Shown one piece after another: positions 9,980-20,990 of a DNA stretch of 64,000 nucleotides. Every line of letters starts with the position of its first letter. The stretch's first letter is position 1. Position numbers and translations under genes: made by a program. Source of the stretch: Aquarana catesbeiana (lineage: Eukaryota > Chordata > Amphibia > Anura > Ranidae); the NCBI RefSeq assembly GCF_042186555.1, contig NC_133328.1, forward strand, positions 618,277,592-618,341,591, in the 5' to 3' direction. Under the pieces are notes generated by a model. The model was not told the origin of the DNA. It did not search any database and was given only the letters and a program-made list of their open reading frames with translations.

Positions 9980-10968
9980 GAATGGGATGTTGTTCCTGCA
10001 GTACGGGTACATCAGATTCAAGTATATGGGACATTAGTGTGTAGCCAGCCTGGCGTCGGATTTTTGCCTGCCAGAATGTTGACAACGCAGGAAGCCAATG
10101 CCATCAGAGTTGGGGAGATTGGTGATGGTGGTTCAGCTTAGTGTATCTAGGAAGCTGGGATTTTCTTAGGTTCACCTTTCCCAAACATTTTACCCCAGAG
10201 GAGTGCTTGAAAATAAATTCAGATCTCAAGGAACCTCTGGTAAGGTAAGTCCATGGAGGGGCCATTGGGAAAATGCCACTTGGTGGTGGTAAGTGGGAAG
10301 AATGCCATCCTTGAATGGGATGTTGTTCCTTCAGTATGAGTAAGATTCAAGTATATGGGACATTAGTGTGTAGCCAGCTTGGTGTTGGATTTTTACCTGC
10401 CGGAATGTTGACAACGCAGGAAGCCAATGCCATCAGAGTTGGGGAGATTGGTGATGGTGGTTCAGCTTAGTGAATCTAGGAAGCTGGGATTTTCTTAGAT
10501 TCACCTTTCCCAAACATTTTACCCCAGAGGAGTGCTTGAAAATAAATTCAGATCTTAAGTAATCTCTGGTAAGGTGAGTCCATGGAGGGGCCATTGAGAA
10601 AATGCCACTTGATGGTGGTAAGTGGGAAGAATGCCACCCTTGAATGGGATGTTGTTCCTGCAGTACAGGTACATCAGATTCAAGTATATGGGACATTAGT
10701 GTGTAGCCAGCCTGGCGTTGGATTTTTACCTGCCAGAATGTTGACAATGCAGGAAGCCAATGCCATCAGATTTGGGGAGATTGGTGATGGTGGTTCAGCT
10801 TAGTGTATCTAGGAAGCTGGGATTTTCTTAGATTCACCTTTCCCAAACATTTTACCCCAGAGGAGTGTTTGAAAAAAATTTCAGATCTCAAGGAACCTTT
10901 GGTAAGGTATGGAGGGGTCATTGGGAAAATGCCACTTGGTGGTGGTAAGTGGGAAGAATGCCACCCTT
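9980..10968 (+). repeat. Three tandem copies of a ~331-bp unit
   Basis: The motif GAATGGGATGTTGTTCCT recurs at about 9980, 10313 and 10642, and the units between them are nearly identical. Each unit ends near GTGGGAAGAATGCCA. Open frames in the units are short and broken. It looks like a recent tandem segmental duplication of intronic DNA. Confidence 0.9.
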
Positions 10969-11727
10969 AGAAGGGTTGCCAGAATGACAACCTTGCAGTC
11001 ATACTGCTGGCTCTGCCAAGTGTTGTTGAACCTGGAACTATGCAGGCACCATTAGTTGAGGGGTAAGTTAGTCACAGCTCAAGGAACACCTAGCTGACCC
11101 TGGAGGAACCCTCAGGTTCCACAGAACCCTGGTTGAGAATGACTGTTATAAATAAATCTATATAAAAACAGGAAAGGATGCCTGTACCGTATCAACAAAG
11201 CTCTCAAAAAAACAAAAAAGCTGTTCAATAAGACCCATAAAAAAACATGTAAAACCTTGAAACATCATCAGAAAAATGATGGGTCTTCATATTGTATTCA
11301 TGTCATACAATAATATACTTGGTGAATGATTTATGAATACCAGTGCACTGTGCATATTTAGCTACATGTAGTCTTTAGATACAGATACAACATTGTTGCT
11401 ATTTTAGTTACATCTGAGAAGATAAGATACATAGACCCCTAGGTAACAAATTGAAATGTCCGGACCTACTTTTGAGATCTTTTGCCTGAACTTGCTAAGT
11501 AAATACATTGGGCCGCTTGTGAATGGAGACATACTGAATTGATGCTTTCACTGAACTATTCACTCTTCAGCTGGTCATACAGGGTTAGATTTCCATTTGA
11601 ATGTCCATTAGGAAATTCTGAAAAATTGTTGGTTAGAACATTCTTTCTTGCTATTGAGTCACCTAATTTCATTTGAAAGCCCTAAACTAAGAATTCTACG
11701 TACTGTATGGATGTTTTTACATGGTTA
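10969..11727. other. Intron 1 sequence, no recognised feature
   Basis: No gene or recurring repeat recognised. Immediately after the tandem duplication the sequence is unique within the window. Confidence 0.4.
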
Positions 11728-12140
11728 CAGTGCATTTGGAAATTATTCACAGAGCTTCACTTTTTCCACATTGTGTTATGTTACAGTGTTATTCTAAAAT
11801 AGATTAAATTATTTTTTTTCCTCAAAATTCTATAAACAATACCCCATAATGACAACGTGAAAGAAGTTTGTTTGAAATCTTTGCAAATTTATAAAAAAAA
11901 AAAAATCACATGCATATAACTTTTCACAGCCTTTGCCATGACACTAAAAATTGAGCTCAGGTGCATCCTGTTTCCACTGATCATCTTTGAAATGTTTCTA
12001 CAACTTGATTGGAGTCCACCTGTGCTAAATTCAGTTGATTGAACATGATTTGGAAAAGGCACACATGTCTATATAAGGTCCCACGGTGCATGTCAGAGCA
12101 CAAACCAAGCCATGAAGTCCAAGGAATTGTCTGGATGCAC
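11728..12140 (+). mobile_element. Tc1-like element, 5' end only
   Basis: A TA-CAGTGCATTTGGAAA terminus is followed by about 380 bp of A/T-rich leader and an ATG at about 12112 giving MKSKELSG, the usual opening of a Tc1-family transposase. The similarity stops at about 12135, so the catalytic region and right terminus are gone. Confidence 0.75.
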
Positions 12141-13137
12141 TGTACATTGGTCCAACTACATATACCATATCAGTGGGATCACTCCAGAAGCCAGAAATCA
12201 CTGTGGTAGACACCGCTACTCCAGAGATCGCCACTGGGTCCTGTGCCGAGTGGCTATCCTGCTGCATTGTGCCACTCGCTGACTCAGTGATTGCTTTGCA
12301 TTTTCCTCGTGAATGCACAGAATTCTCTGACTAGACAGGTTGGACAGTATAATGTCACTGTCCCACCTCTCCATCCCATCCAATCAGAAAACACTTTGCA
12401 TTGCTTGAGAAAATGCAAAGTGACCGCTGAATTGCACCTATGCTGTGCAGCCCAACCTCCTGTGTTCAGAATGAAGCAGAGTAGCCGCTCAGCTAGTTGA
12501 ATATACAGTGCTAAGGGGCAGCCAATAAGTGAATAAATATAAAGTGCAGGTGCTAAAAGTGACAGTAGTGAAAGAAACTTTGTGTAAACTGATGTTACAA
12601 TAATGAAAAAAAGCACAAAAGTAATTCTTCAGATAAATATTAAAGTTCTAATAGTATAAAGGAAGTCCATATAAGGGAGAACTAGAGTAGTGACATGTTA
12701 TTCCAAATAACACTTTGTGCAGATCCAAAAGGAATTATTGGTGACTTGGTGATAGGATTCTTCAGTGTAATTACACCTCTGTGCAAGGTGGTCCCTTACC
12801 TTACTACCGTAAGGTAACGGCGTGGGAAAATGTAAACATGACGGAGGTGGTCCAGGTTCCTGCCATAGGCCAGTAGAAATTTTCTTTGTATAACTCAGCA
12901 GTAGGTATAGGAAAAGGAGGAAGAAGCTCCAGGTCCAATATGGTGTATAGGAGAGAGAACAAATGGAGGTCCAGATCGTGAAGTATATTGTGACTAGGTT
13001 CCTTTTTTTTAAAAAAAATTTCAGAATGTACTCACATTAAAAAGTAAACAAACAAAGCACAGCACCACGAGCAGCGAGCTCATGGTGATGAAACTTTAAT
13101 AGGATTACTCTTTTGCTCTTTTGTTTGTTTATATATA
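12141..13137. other. Intron 1 sequence, weak structure
   Basis: Contains a locally inverted stretch around 12290-12420 (TTGCATTTTCCTCGTG and GAGAAAATGCAAAG) and a hairpin-like GGTAAGG/CCTTACC near 12790-12815. I could not assign an element or a gene. Confidence 0.35.
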
Positions 13138-13139
13138 TA

Positions 13140-14629
13140 TAGCGGGTAAAATAAGTATTGAACACGTCAGCATTTTTCTAGGTAAATCGCTTTCTAAAGG
13201 TGCTATGGACATGACATTTTCACCACAACCCATGCAATCCATACATACAAAGAAACCAAAACAAATATGTTCAGAAACAAAGTTATGTGTAATAAAATGT
13301 AATGGCACAGGAAAAAAGTATTGAACACGCTAACTTAAATTTTGTTTTAATACTTGGTATCAAAATCCTTTGTTGGTAATGAGTGGGGACTCTTCTATGA
13401 ACTCTGACCTTTAGTTCTTTCCATAGATTTTCTTTGGGATTCAAGTCAGGTGATTGGCTGGGCCATTCTAGCAGCTTTATTTTCTTTCTTTGAAACCAAT
13501 TGGGAGTTTCCTTGGCTTTGTGTTTGGGATCATTGTCTTTCTGAAATGTCCACCCTCGTTTCATCTTCATCATCCTGGTAGATGGCAACAGATTTTTATC
13601 AAGGATGTTTTGGTACATTTTTCCATTCATCAATCCTTCAATGACATGAAGTTTTCCAGTACCGTATGCTGAAAAACAGTCCCACACCATGATGTTCCCA
13701 TCTCCAAACTTCACTGTTGGTATGGGGGGTGTATTTGGGGTGATGTGCCATTTGACCTCCAAACATGGTGTGTATTATGGCATCCAGAGAGTTCAATATT
13801 GGTCTCATCTGACCAGACTATATTCTCCCAGTATTTCACAGGCTTGTCTAAATGTTGTGCAGCAAACTTTAAATAAGCTTCAACATGCTTTATCTTCAGC
13901 AATGGAGTCTTGCATGGTGAGCGTGCATACAGACCATGGCGGTTGTGTGCATTACTTATTGTTTTCTGTGAAACTATTGTACCTGCTAATTGCAGGTCTT
14001 TCTGAAGATCTCCACAAGTGGTCCTTGGCTCTTGGACATCTCTTCTAATAATTATTTCCACTCCTCTGTCCGAAATCTTATGAGGAGCACCTGGTCATGG
14101 CCAGTTTATGGTGAAATGATATTCTTTCCACTTCTGTATTATGGCCCCAACAGTGCTCACTGGAACATTCAGAAGTTTAGAAATCCTTCTGTAATCAATG
14201 CCATCAGTATGTTTTGCAAAGGTCTTGAGAGAGCTCTTTGCTTTTACCCATTATGAGATGTTTCTTGTGTGACACCTCGGTAATGAGACACCTTTTTATA
14301 GGCCAGCAGTTAAGACTGAACTAACTGATATTAATTTGCACTGACAAGCGGCAGGATTGCTTTCTAATTACTGATAGATTTCAGCTGGTGACTTGGCTTT
14401 CCATGCCTTTTGCACCCCCCTTTCTTCATGTGTTCAATACTTTTTCCCTGTGTCATTCCATTTTATTACACATAACTTAATTTCTGAACTTATTTGTTTT
14501 GGTGTCTCTGTATTTATGGATTGCATGCGTTGTTACCGACATGTGGTGAACATTTCATGTCAATAGCACCTTTAGAAATATATTTACCTAGAAAAATGGT
14601 GACGTGTTCAATACTTATTTTACCCGCTG
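13140..14629 (-). mobile_element. Tc1-like transposon with both ends
   Basis: The terminal inverted repeats AGCGGGTAAAATAAGTATTG and its reverse complement lie at 13141 and 14628, extending about 45 bp, with TA on both outer sides (13138-13139 and 14630-14631). At 1.49 kb it is close to the usual Tc1 length, with the transposase gene on the minus strand. Confidence 0.9.
13385..14251 (-). pseudogene. Tc1-like DDE transposase, degraded
   Basis: The minus-strand ATG at 14251 opens MGKSKELSQDLCK and meets a stop within about 15 codons. Further on, one frame holds VWSDETNIEL with the first catalytic Asp, and another (from 13762) holds FQKDNDPKHKAK with the second Asp and WPSQSPDLNPKENLW with the third acidic residue. 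The family's usual C-terminus is missing and the frame runs on into untranslated sequence. Such an enzyme cuts and pastes DNA at TA sites. Stops and at least one frame change mean it cannot be active. Confidence 0.88.
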
Positions 14630-15059
14630 TATATATACACAGTATATATATATATTGTTTTGCTGGTCTGTGAGCAGCTGTCGGAGACCATAGAGGTGGT
14701 TGTTTAAACATAAATACTGAACTTGTCCTTTAAGATGAATAAAACAAGCCAGATACTGTAGTATATGTACAGCCATGATTTACCATGCTGCCCCATTACT
14801 TCTGTTTTTACTGGAATAGTGATGTTGGGCTTTAAATTTTGACTTTTTATTAACTTTATAGAAGTGATGGGATTCAGTTCTGTCAACACAGCTCTATTTC
14901 CTCTTTGTGGTAGAACCCTTTCTGTCTCCAACCACTTCCTGCACATGGCAAATTGGGTAATCGTACATGCAGTGCAGAGGGACCGGTCTAAGTTTAGGAG
15001 GAATATAATGACATTAATTTAGTGTATCATAAATTACATTATACAGTATACGAGGACTG
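14630..15059. other. Intron 1 sequence, no recognised feature
   Basis: A short TA microsatellite lies at 14630-14656. Nothing else was recognised. Confidence 0.4.
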
Positions 15060-15625
15060 TACCAAAAATAATGAAAAAGTGAACATAACTTTTTTTTAGC
15101 TTAGGTAGGTTGTTCAAATTTCATATGTTGGTAGAGTAACTCTTCCTCTATACTGTAGTAACTCTTCTTCTTCTTTTCATTGCAGGTAAGCAGTGGACTC
15201 CAAGCAGAAGCAACATGCCGTCATTGGGTTTTTGATGAAGGAGGGTTTCAGGATGTTCGACACTGATGGTCTGCCCTTTGGGTGGTTTGTCTTCAATCCT
15301 GGTTTCCCCTTTTCTAAACTTCTTCATTCATCTGTGGACATTGCTCTTGTCATTGATGTCATCTCCATAAACATTCTGTAGTCTTCTGTGGATGTGGACA
15401 GCCTGCACTCCTTCTTCATCCAGAACTCAATCGTAGTATATTTCTTTTGCTTGGAATCCATTATTTACCTGCAATGAAAAAAGAAGAGTTATTATAGTGG
15501 AATAGTTACTCTACCAACATGTGAAATCTAGCTTAGAATCCATTATCTACCTGAAATGAAAAAGAAGAGTTTTTCTAAAGGAAGAGTTACTCTATCAGTG
15601 AAATCTAAACGACCTATGTACATTA
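15060..15625. mobile_element. Mariner-derived foldback
   Basis: Both arms carry the start of a mariner transposase facing inward. On the + strand from 15193 it reads MDSKQKQHAVIGFLMKEG. On the minus strand from about 15461 it reads MDSKQKKYTTIEF, and in other frames VHIHRRLQNVYGDD and KGRPSVS, which are mariner helix-turn-helix features. The flanking arms share TGTTGGTAGAGTAACTCTTCC-type sequence in inverse orientation. The right arm has an extra partial duplication (15485-15610). No catalytic region remains. Confidence 0.75.
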
Positions 15626-16437
15626 AAGGAAAAGTAGGGCCAAGGCTTTTTTGGCCCTTTATTCTCCCATGGGTCAGAAGAGTGCACCTAGTTTGGCACT
15701 CCTGTGACTAGCGGCTAAAGTCCACTGTTGGCTGAGGTCACTCAGTTGGTCCGGGTTCTGGTGTGATCCTGACTTTTTAATATCGGGATCCACCCAGATG
15801 CCTGGACCAGCAGCTGGCTCAGCATCTCAGTGCACTGCTGACGGCCTGAGCCAGCCGCTCCTACCCCATCACAGCTTAGCGCTCCAGTGAGCGCTGGAGA
15901 GGTAGAGCAGAGAGTCAGTTACTGACAGACACCATCATTCTGCTCACTGAAGACCGAGAACTGAACGATCAGTTGTCTTTGCTCGATTCTCGGTCTTAGA
16001 GGCAACCGGGGACAGGTTGGATAAAAGAATTAGTACACTATAAACACACAAAATTAATTAAAAAGTTTTTTTTTTATAGAGGTCTACACAACAGACCAAG
16101 AAGAACAACTTAGGGGGAAAGAGGTACAGAGAGATTTGGTTCTAAAAGAGGGACAGTCCATTTAACTATAGGAGATATGGCTATGGATAATCCACTGCAC
16201 CCCAGAAACTAGACTAACTGGGCCAGCTTTGTGAGCCGCACTGAGAGCACAGTTTCTAAAGAGTTATATTTGCCCTTTTATTAATAGTAGATTCCTCCAT
16301 AAACACAGTAATTGCTTCTCTAATCCAATCTAACCTAACCCCGTAATATATGTTAGCCATAGTGATGCTTTTACTATTGTACAGGCTTCTCTAGGTCATA
16401 CTTTCAGCTATGTAGAAAATGTCTTCTGTTCCATCAG
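15626..16437. other. Intron 1, 3' end
   Basis: A short hairpin (AAGACCGAGAA near 15948 with TTCTCGGTCTT near 15988) is the only structure noted. The last bases form the acceptor of exon b, CAG at 16435-16437. Confidence 0.4.
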
Positions 16438-16619
16438 AGATTTGAAGAAAGTCAAGGCAGAGGAGACAGCAAGATGTCCTTCTATCAGGCTCTTCAGAAC
16501 TCCTTAGGAGGAGAGGAGATGAATCCGCTAGTCCAAGAGGCCGCTGTTTGGTTTTACTCTCTTCAGCATTCCACTGATGATTATTCCAGCTTTTCCAGAG
16601 CTTTGGAAAACTCCACACG
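16438..16619 (+). CDS. tg: Thyroglobulin exon (b), ChEL domain
   Basis: The exon is 182 nt with acceptor CAG at 16435-16437 and donor GTAAGT from 16620. It starts in phase 0 and leaves two bases (CG) of an Arg codon. The translation runs RFEESQGRG, MSFYQALQNSLGGEE, AVWFYSLQHSTDDYSSFSRA, then ALENSTR, closely following thyroglobulin between the AKAIK segment and the next exon. N-S-T near the end is an N-glycosylation sequon at a position that is also a sequon in mammals. It continues directly from exon a and joins exon c in frame, so these are neighbouring exons. The minus-strand open frame over it is a shadow. Confidence 0.94.
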
Positions 16620-16844
16620 GTAAGTGGCACCTTCTGAGACTGTGAGCCGTAATAATCTATGGTGGTTTTCATAACTGTGCCTCCACACAGTCAAAGCCTA
16701 GATATTTAGTCATATCGCTGTTGTCTCCAGGACAGGAAGTGAAGGGAAATTTTACACAAAAAAAATACAGACAGTAGTTTTAATCCATTAACCCTATTCT
16801 ATCCAAAACTAAAATAAAAGTTTTGGCTTTAAAATTTATATTCA
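16620..16844. other. Intron 2, start
   Basis: GTAAGT donor followed by unrecognised sequence up to the solo LTR. Confidence 0.5.
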
Positions 16845-18078
16845 TGTAGCAAGGTCTCTGGCCTCCTTCTGTCTAATGAGAACACCCAGGGCCAGAGATA
16901 GCCAACTTCCTTCTGTATTTGGCGGGTTGTGAGGCATAGTGGGTGCAAGGTGGATAAAGTTATTGGGCGCAGGCACTTCTTGAATGCAAAAGAGATGTTT
17001 ATTTCTCTTACAAACTTTTATGGGGGAAAGAGGGTTAGGGCCAGGACACTGTTAAGTAGTTGCAACATCAATTAGCAGACCAGAGACTTCAATCAGAAGA
17101 CAGCCGTGCAGGGAAAGGTCTCCAGCAAGAAGCCACATCTGCACGTGCTGTTTCCTATGGCAACAGTCTTTAACAGTTCCTAACACAAACCATAACAGTT
17201 TCTTCACTTTCACTACAACTTCTCCTGGTAGTTCTTCAGCACACTGAGCTCCGGTCTCACTAGACCCTCTGATTCGCTGCCACTCAATCCCCTGAGCTCC
17301 TTCAATATTCACGGTGGTATCTTCCTCAAGCGTCATCCCCGCCTCTGCTGGGTCCCTAGCTTGGCACTCACAGATACTTCTCAAGCTTCACCCCGCTGGC
17401 CTGCTCGGTCCCTGGCTTGACACACCAGGCTGCTCTGCAAGCATCCTCTTCGCTGGTTGGGTCCCTGACTTGATCACCGCCTGAAGTTTCCTGATTCTCC
17501 ACCGTGCCCGTTCGGTGAGAATACCGCCCCGGTACTTCCTTCAGTTACTCACTGTGGTCCCTGGTAATATGGCGGATGGACCCTTAGTGGCGACAGCTTC
17601 TCCTCTACCTCCGACCATGACAGATTTTCTGGCCGGCAGAACCGTCAACTCTGGTTGGACTGTAAGCCGCAGTCCCAACCCTGTGCTGCTCTCTTGCTTC
17701 TGGATAGGCCCTCCGGCAGCCTAGCAGCCAGATGCCCCCCGGGATAGGCCCAAACTCCGGCTTAGCAGCCCGGGGCAATACGACACACATCCACCCAGAC
17801 AGCCGTCCAGGTGTCACAGAACACAGATCACCTGACTCCACCCGAATATATAGGCTCTCCCAGCAGGTCAAGGGATCCAAGAAAACCCTCCCCCGCCCCA
17901 TATACCCATAACCTGACCTTAGGTTGCCCTTCTCAAATCTAGTACCACCAAGTACCTGGCCACCTAGTGGTAGAAGAGAAAAGTGCAACAAGGCCAAACT
18001 TAGGGAGATATCAATAGATCAACCAGCATAACTACTCCTGGCAAGTAAATTTGTGAGCCTAAACTCCAGGGTGCTACA
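16845..18078 (-). mobile_element. Solo LTR, 1.23 kb
   Basis: Read on the minus strand the element begins TGTAGCACCC and ends CTTGCTACA, the TG...CA form of a long terminal repeat with inverted ends. It has a TATA-like CCTATATATTCGGG (about 17842-17855) and, downstream, a polyadenylation signal AATAAA (about 16994-17000). TTCA (16841-16844) and TCCA (18079-18082) flank it, an imperfect 4-bp target duplication. No gag, pol or env-like frame lies beside it, so it is a recombination-derived solo LTR of a Gypsy-like or endogenous retroviral element; which one cannot be decided here. Phrases like GTCCCTGGCTTGA recur inside. Confidence 0.78.
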
Positions 18079-18188
18079 TCCAGATGCCATCAGTTCTTTT
18101 TTTTACAGATGTACAGAACTGATCTGCTTTAATATATCAAATATCTTAAAAGACCACAGGCAAGACTTCTGCTGCAGTTCAGCTACTC

Positions 18189-18631
18189 TAATGCCCTGTA
18201 CACACGATCGGACATTGATCGGACATTCCGAAAACAAAATTCATGGATTTTTTCCGAAGGATGTTGGCTCAAACTTGTCTTGCATACACTAGGTCACACA
18301 AAGTTGTCGGAAAATCCAATCGTTCTGAACGCGGTGACGTAAAACACGTACGTCGGGACTATAAACGGGGCAGTAGCCAATAGCTTTCATCTCTTTATTT
18401 ATTCTGAGCATGCGTGGCACTTTGTGCGTCGGATTTGTGTACACACGATCGGAATTTCCGACAACGGATTTTGTTGTCGTAAAATTTTATAACAAGCTCT
18501 CAAACTTTGTGTGTCGGAAATTCCTATGGAAAATGTGTGATGGAGCCCACACACGGTCGGAATTTCCGACAACAAGGTCCTATCACACATTTTCCGTCGG
18601 AAAATCCGACCGCGTGTACTACAGGGCATTA
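18189..18631. mobile_element. ACACACGATCGG MITE, copy 2
   Basis: Ends TAATGCCCTGTACACACGATC and a matching inverted terminus finishing ACAGGGCATTA. Interior is made of repeated GGAATTTCCGACAAC modules and the GCATGCGTGGCACTTTGTG segment shared with copies 4 and 5. Confidence 0.88.
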
Positions 18632-19410
18632 AAGTGTATGTAAAGCAAACCCTTTTTAAAGCTTTAGATAAAGTAGAGAAGAGTTAGAACAGTAATGATC
18701 AACTTACTTTATGTAGGGGGCTTCAGGGGGTGCACATAAAATTCAGTGAATACAGTACATTGATACAGAAAGCTGTCAAGAGACAGCAGCCATGCAAATG
18801 GTCAGGCACAAGAGATGGTCAGAGACAGGACATATTCTACAGGAGATGGTATTCTACAGGTGAGGGTCAGAGACAGGAGATGGCCAGAGATTGAAGATGT
18901 TCTACAGTAGATGGTCAGAGACGGGAGATGGGTAGAGATTGGAGGTATTTATAGATCTCCCAGGAAATCTATTAAAAAAAAACATAAAAAGAGAAAAGGG
19001 ATGGACAGCGCAAAAAAGTATGATAGTGTGATAAACTAAACCAAATCATTTAAATACCGAAATCCAGTCTAAAGAATATGTTTTCCTTCACTGGCTTTTG
19101 TAAGCATCTAGATATGAAAACACAGACCACTGCCTGCAGAGGCCCTGAAGGCCACACAATATGTGCCAAAGGGTCGCATGTTGGGCATCAGGGGGTTATA
19201 ACCTCTGCCAGTTTGGTTTATGCTCTCAGTTTAGTTTTTGATGTCTATGTCACATTGAGGAGATTTATTATCACTTCCTGTCCCGTAGACACATTAGGAA
19301 GTGAGAGGGAACCTCTCCAAAGCAACATAAATCCGTTCTTAGACAGTTGTTGCTAGAATAAGCATCATCAATGGAAAATATACCCTTACCTCCTATTCTA
19401 GTGACAACTG
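18632..19410. repeat. Purine-rich degenerate repeats
   Basis: Positions 18780-18960 repeat AGAGACAGGAGATGG-type units imperfectly. The rest (including the CACTTCCTGTCCCGTAG phrase near 19273) resembles other repeats in the window, but no termini were found. Confidence 0.4.
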
Positions 19411-19660
19411 TAATGCCGCATACACACGATCGGAATTTCCGACAACAAATGTTCGATGTGAGCTTGTTGTCGGAAATTCCGACCGGGTGTAGGCTCCATC
19501 GGACATTTGTTGTCGGAATTTCTGACAACAAAAATTTGAGAGCTGGATCTCAAATTTTCCTACCACAAAATCCGTCGTCGGAAATTCCGATCGTGTGTAC
19601 AAAATTCTGACGCACAAAAGTCCACGCATGCTCGGAATCAAGCAGAAGAGCCGCACTGGC
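19411..19660. mobile_element. ACACACGATCGG MITE, copy 3, truncated
   Basis: A complete left terminus TAATGCCGCATACACACGATC is followed by the usual modules up to the ACGCATGCTCGGAATCA segment, after which the right part is replaced by another repeat. Confidence 0.8.
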
Positions 19661-19825
19661 GGGGCGTGACTCCCGCGGGAGTCTATGCCCAGAAGTGGGT
19701 GCAAATACCTGTATTAGACAGGTATCTGCACCCACCTCCCCCCTGAAAGGTGCCAATTGTGGCACCGGAGGGGGGGAGAAATCGGATGAGCGGAAGTTCC
19801 ACTTTTGGGCGGAACTCCGCTTTAA
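19661..19825 (-). repeat. GC-rich repeat ending TTAA
   Basis: Contains local inverted repeats (GGGTGCAAATACCTGT and ACAGGTATCTGCACCC; GGTGCCAATTGTGGCACC) and ends GCGGAACTCCGCTTTAA. Read on the minus strand it begins TTAAAGCGGAGTTCCGCC. It shares TTAA with the next element. Confidence 0.55.
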
Positions 19826-20319
19826 CCACTTCCCGCCCGGCCCATAGCAGATGACGGCCGGGCGGTGGTTCAGTTATCCTGACTGGGCGTCATATGACGT
19901 CCAGCAGGATAACATGCCGCCGCGTGCCCGTCATCTGCGTCAGTCTGACACACCGCTACACCGATCTTGGTAAAGAGCCTCCGGCGGAGGCTCTTTACCA
20001 CGTGATCAGCCGTGTCCAATCACGGCTGATCACGATGTCAATAGGAAGAGCCGTTGATCGGCTCTTCCTCACTCGCGTCTGACAGACGCGAGTAGAGGAG
20101 AACCGATCGGCGGCTCTCCTGGCAGGGGGGGTCTGCGCTGATTGTTTATCAGCGAAGCCCCCCTCAGATCACCACACTGGACCACCAGGGATCGCCACTA
20201 GGACCACCAGGGAAGGGGCAACATGTGGATGGCCAGGTATGTACCCCATGGCCATCCACATGTGCCCAATCTGTCCAATCTGTGCCAATCAGTGCCCACA
20301 AATGGGCACTGATTGGCAC
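19826..20319. repeat. Run of nine consecutive hairpins
   Basis: Hairpins lie at 19826-19868, 19873-19913, 19968-20000 (16-bp perfect stem, 1-nt loop), 20001-20034 (14-bp perfect), 20043-20069 (11-bp), 20071-20093 (11-bp, 1-nt loop), 20125-20163, 20221-20263 (15-bp perfect) and 20282-20319 (17-bp perfect stem, loop CAAA). The stem sequences differ from one another. Bases were matched by eye. Confidence 0.9.
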
Positions 20320-20379
20320 CATTATATAGCACTGATGCCCAGCAATGCCACCCTTAGGGGCATCAGTGCCATCAGTCAG

Positions 20380-20745
20380 TGTCATTAGTGCCACCCATCA
20401 GTGTCCATCGGTGCCACCTGTCAGTGCCCATCCATGCCCATCAGTGCCTACCTATCAGTGCCCATCCGTGCCACCTATCATTGCCACCAATAAGTACCCA
20501 TCAGTGCCACCCATAAGTACCCATCAATGCCACCTACAAATGCCCATCGGTGCCACCTATGAGTGCCCATCGGTGCTGCATACCAGTGCCACCTATCAGT
20601 GCCCATCAGTGCCACCTATCAGTGCCCATCAGTGCCGCCTATCAGTGCTCATCATCAGTGCCCGTCAGTGCCACCTCATCAGTGCCACCTCATTGGTGCC
20701 ACCTCATCGGTGCCCATCAGTGCCGCCGTATCAGTGCCCATCATT
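20380..20745 (+). repeat. GTGCCACCTATCAGTGCCCATCA tandem array
   Basis: Imperfect repeats of GTGCCACC(T/C)AT and CAGTGCCCAT. It follows directly after a hairpin whose stem is GTGCCAATCAGTGCCCA. Confidence 0.88.
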
Positions 20746-20990
20746 GAAGAAGAAAACATTCTTATTTCCAAAAAATTTTAACAGAAACAAAGAAAAACTT
20801 TTTGGTCTTTTTTTATTTGTTTCGCAAAAAATAAAAACCGCAGAGGTGATCAAATACCACCAAAAGAAAGCTCTATTTGTGTGAAGAAAATGATAAAAAA
20901 TTTGTTTGGGTACAGTGTTGCATGACCGCGCAATTGTCATTCAAATTGTGACAGCGCTGAAAGCTGAAAATTGGTCTGGGCGGGTTAGAA

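Larger units (their letters stand above)
19822..20990 (+). mobile_element. TTAA-family element, copy F, hairpin-rich
   Basis: It begins TTAACCACTTCCCGCCC. The 5' 500 bp consists almost entirely of consecutive hairpins, followed by a GTGCC tandem array (20380-20745) and the family core at about 20843-20882. The right end is altered after GGGCGGGTTA and lacks the usual GAAGTGGTTAA. It carries no gene. Confidence 0.75.

Noticed and set aside
16845..18078. Endogenous retroviral coding genes beside the LTR
   Set aside because: No gag, pol or env-like frame adjoins it and no second LTR was found, so only a solo LTR is claimed.
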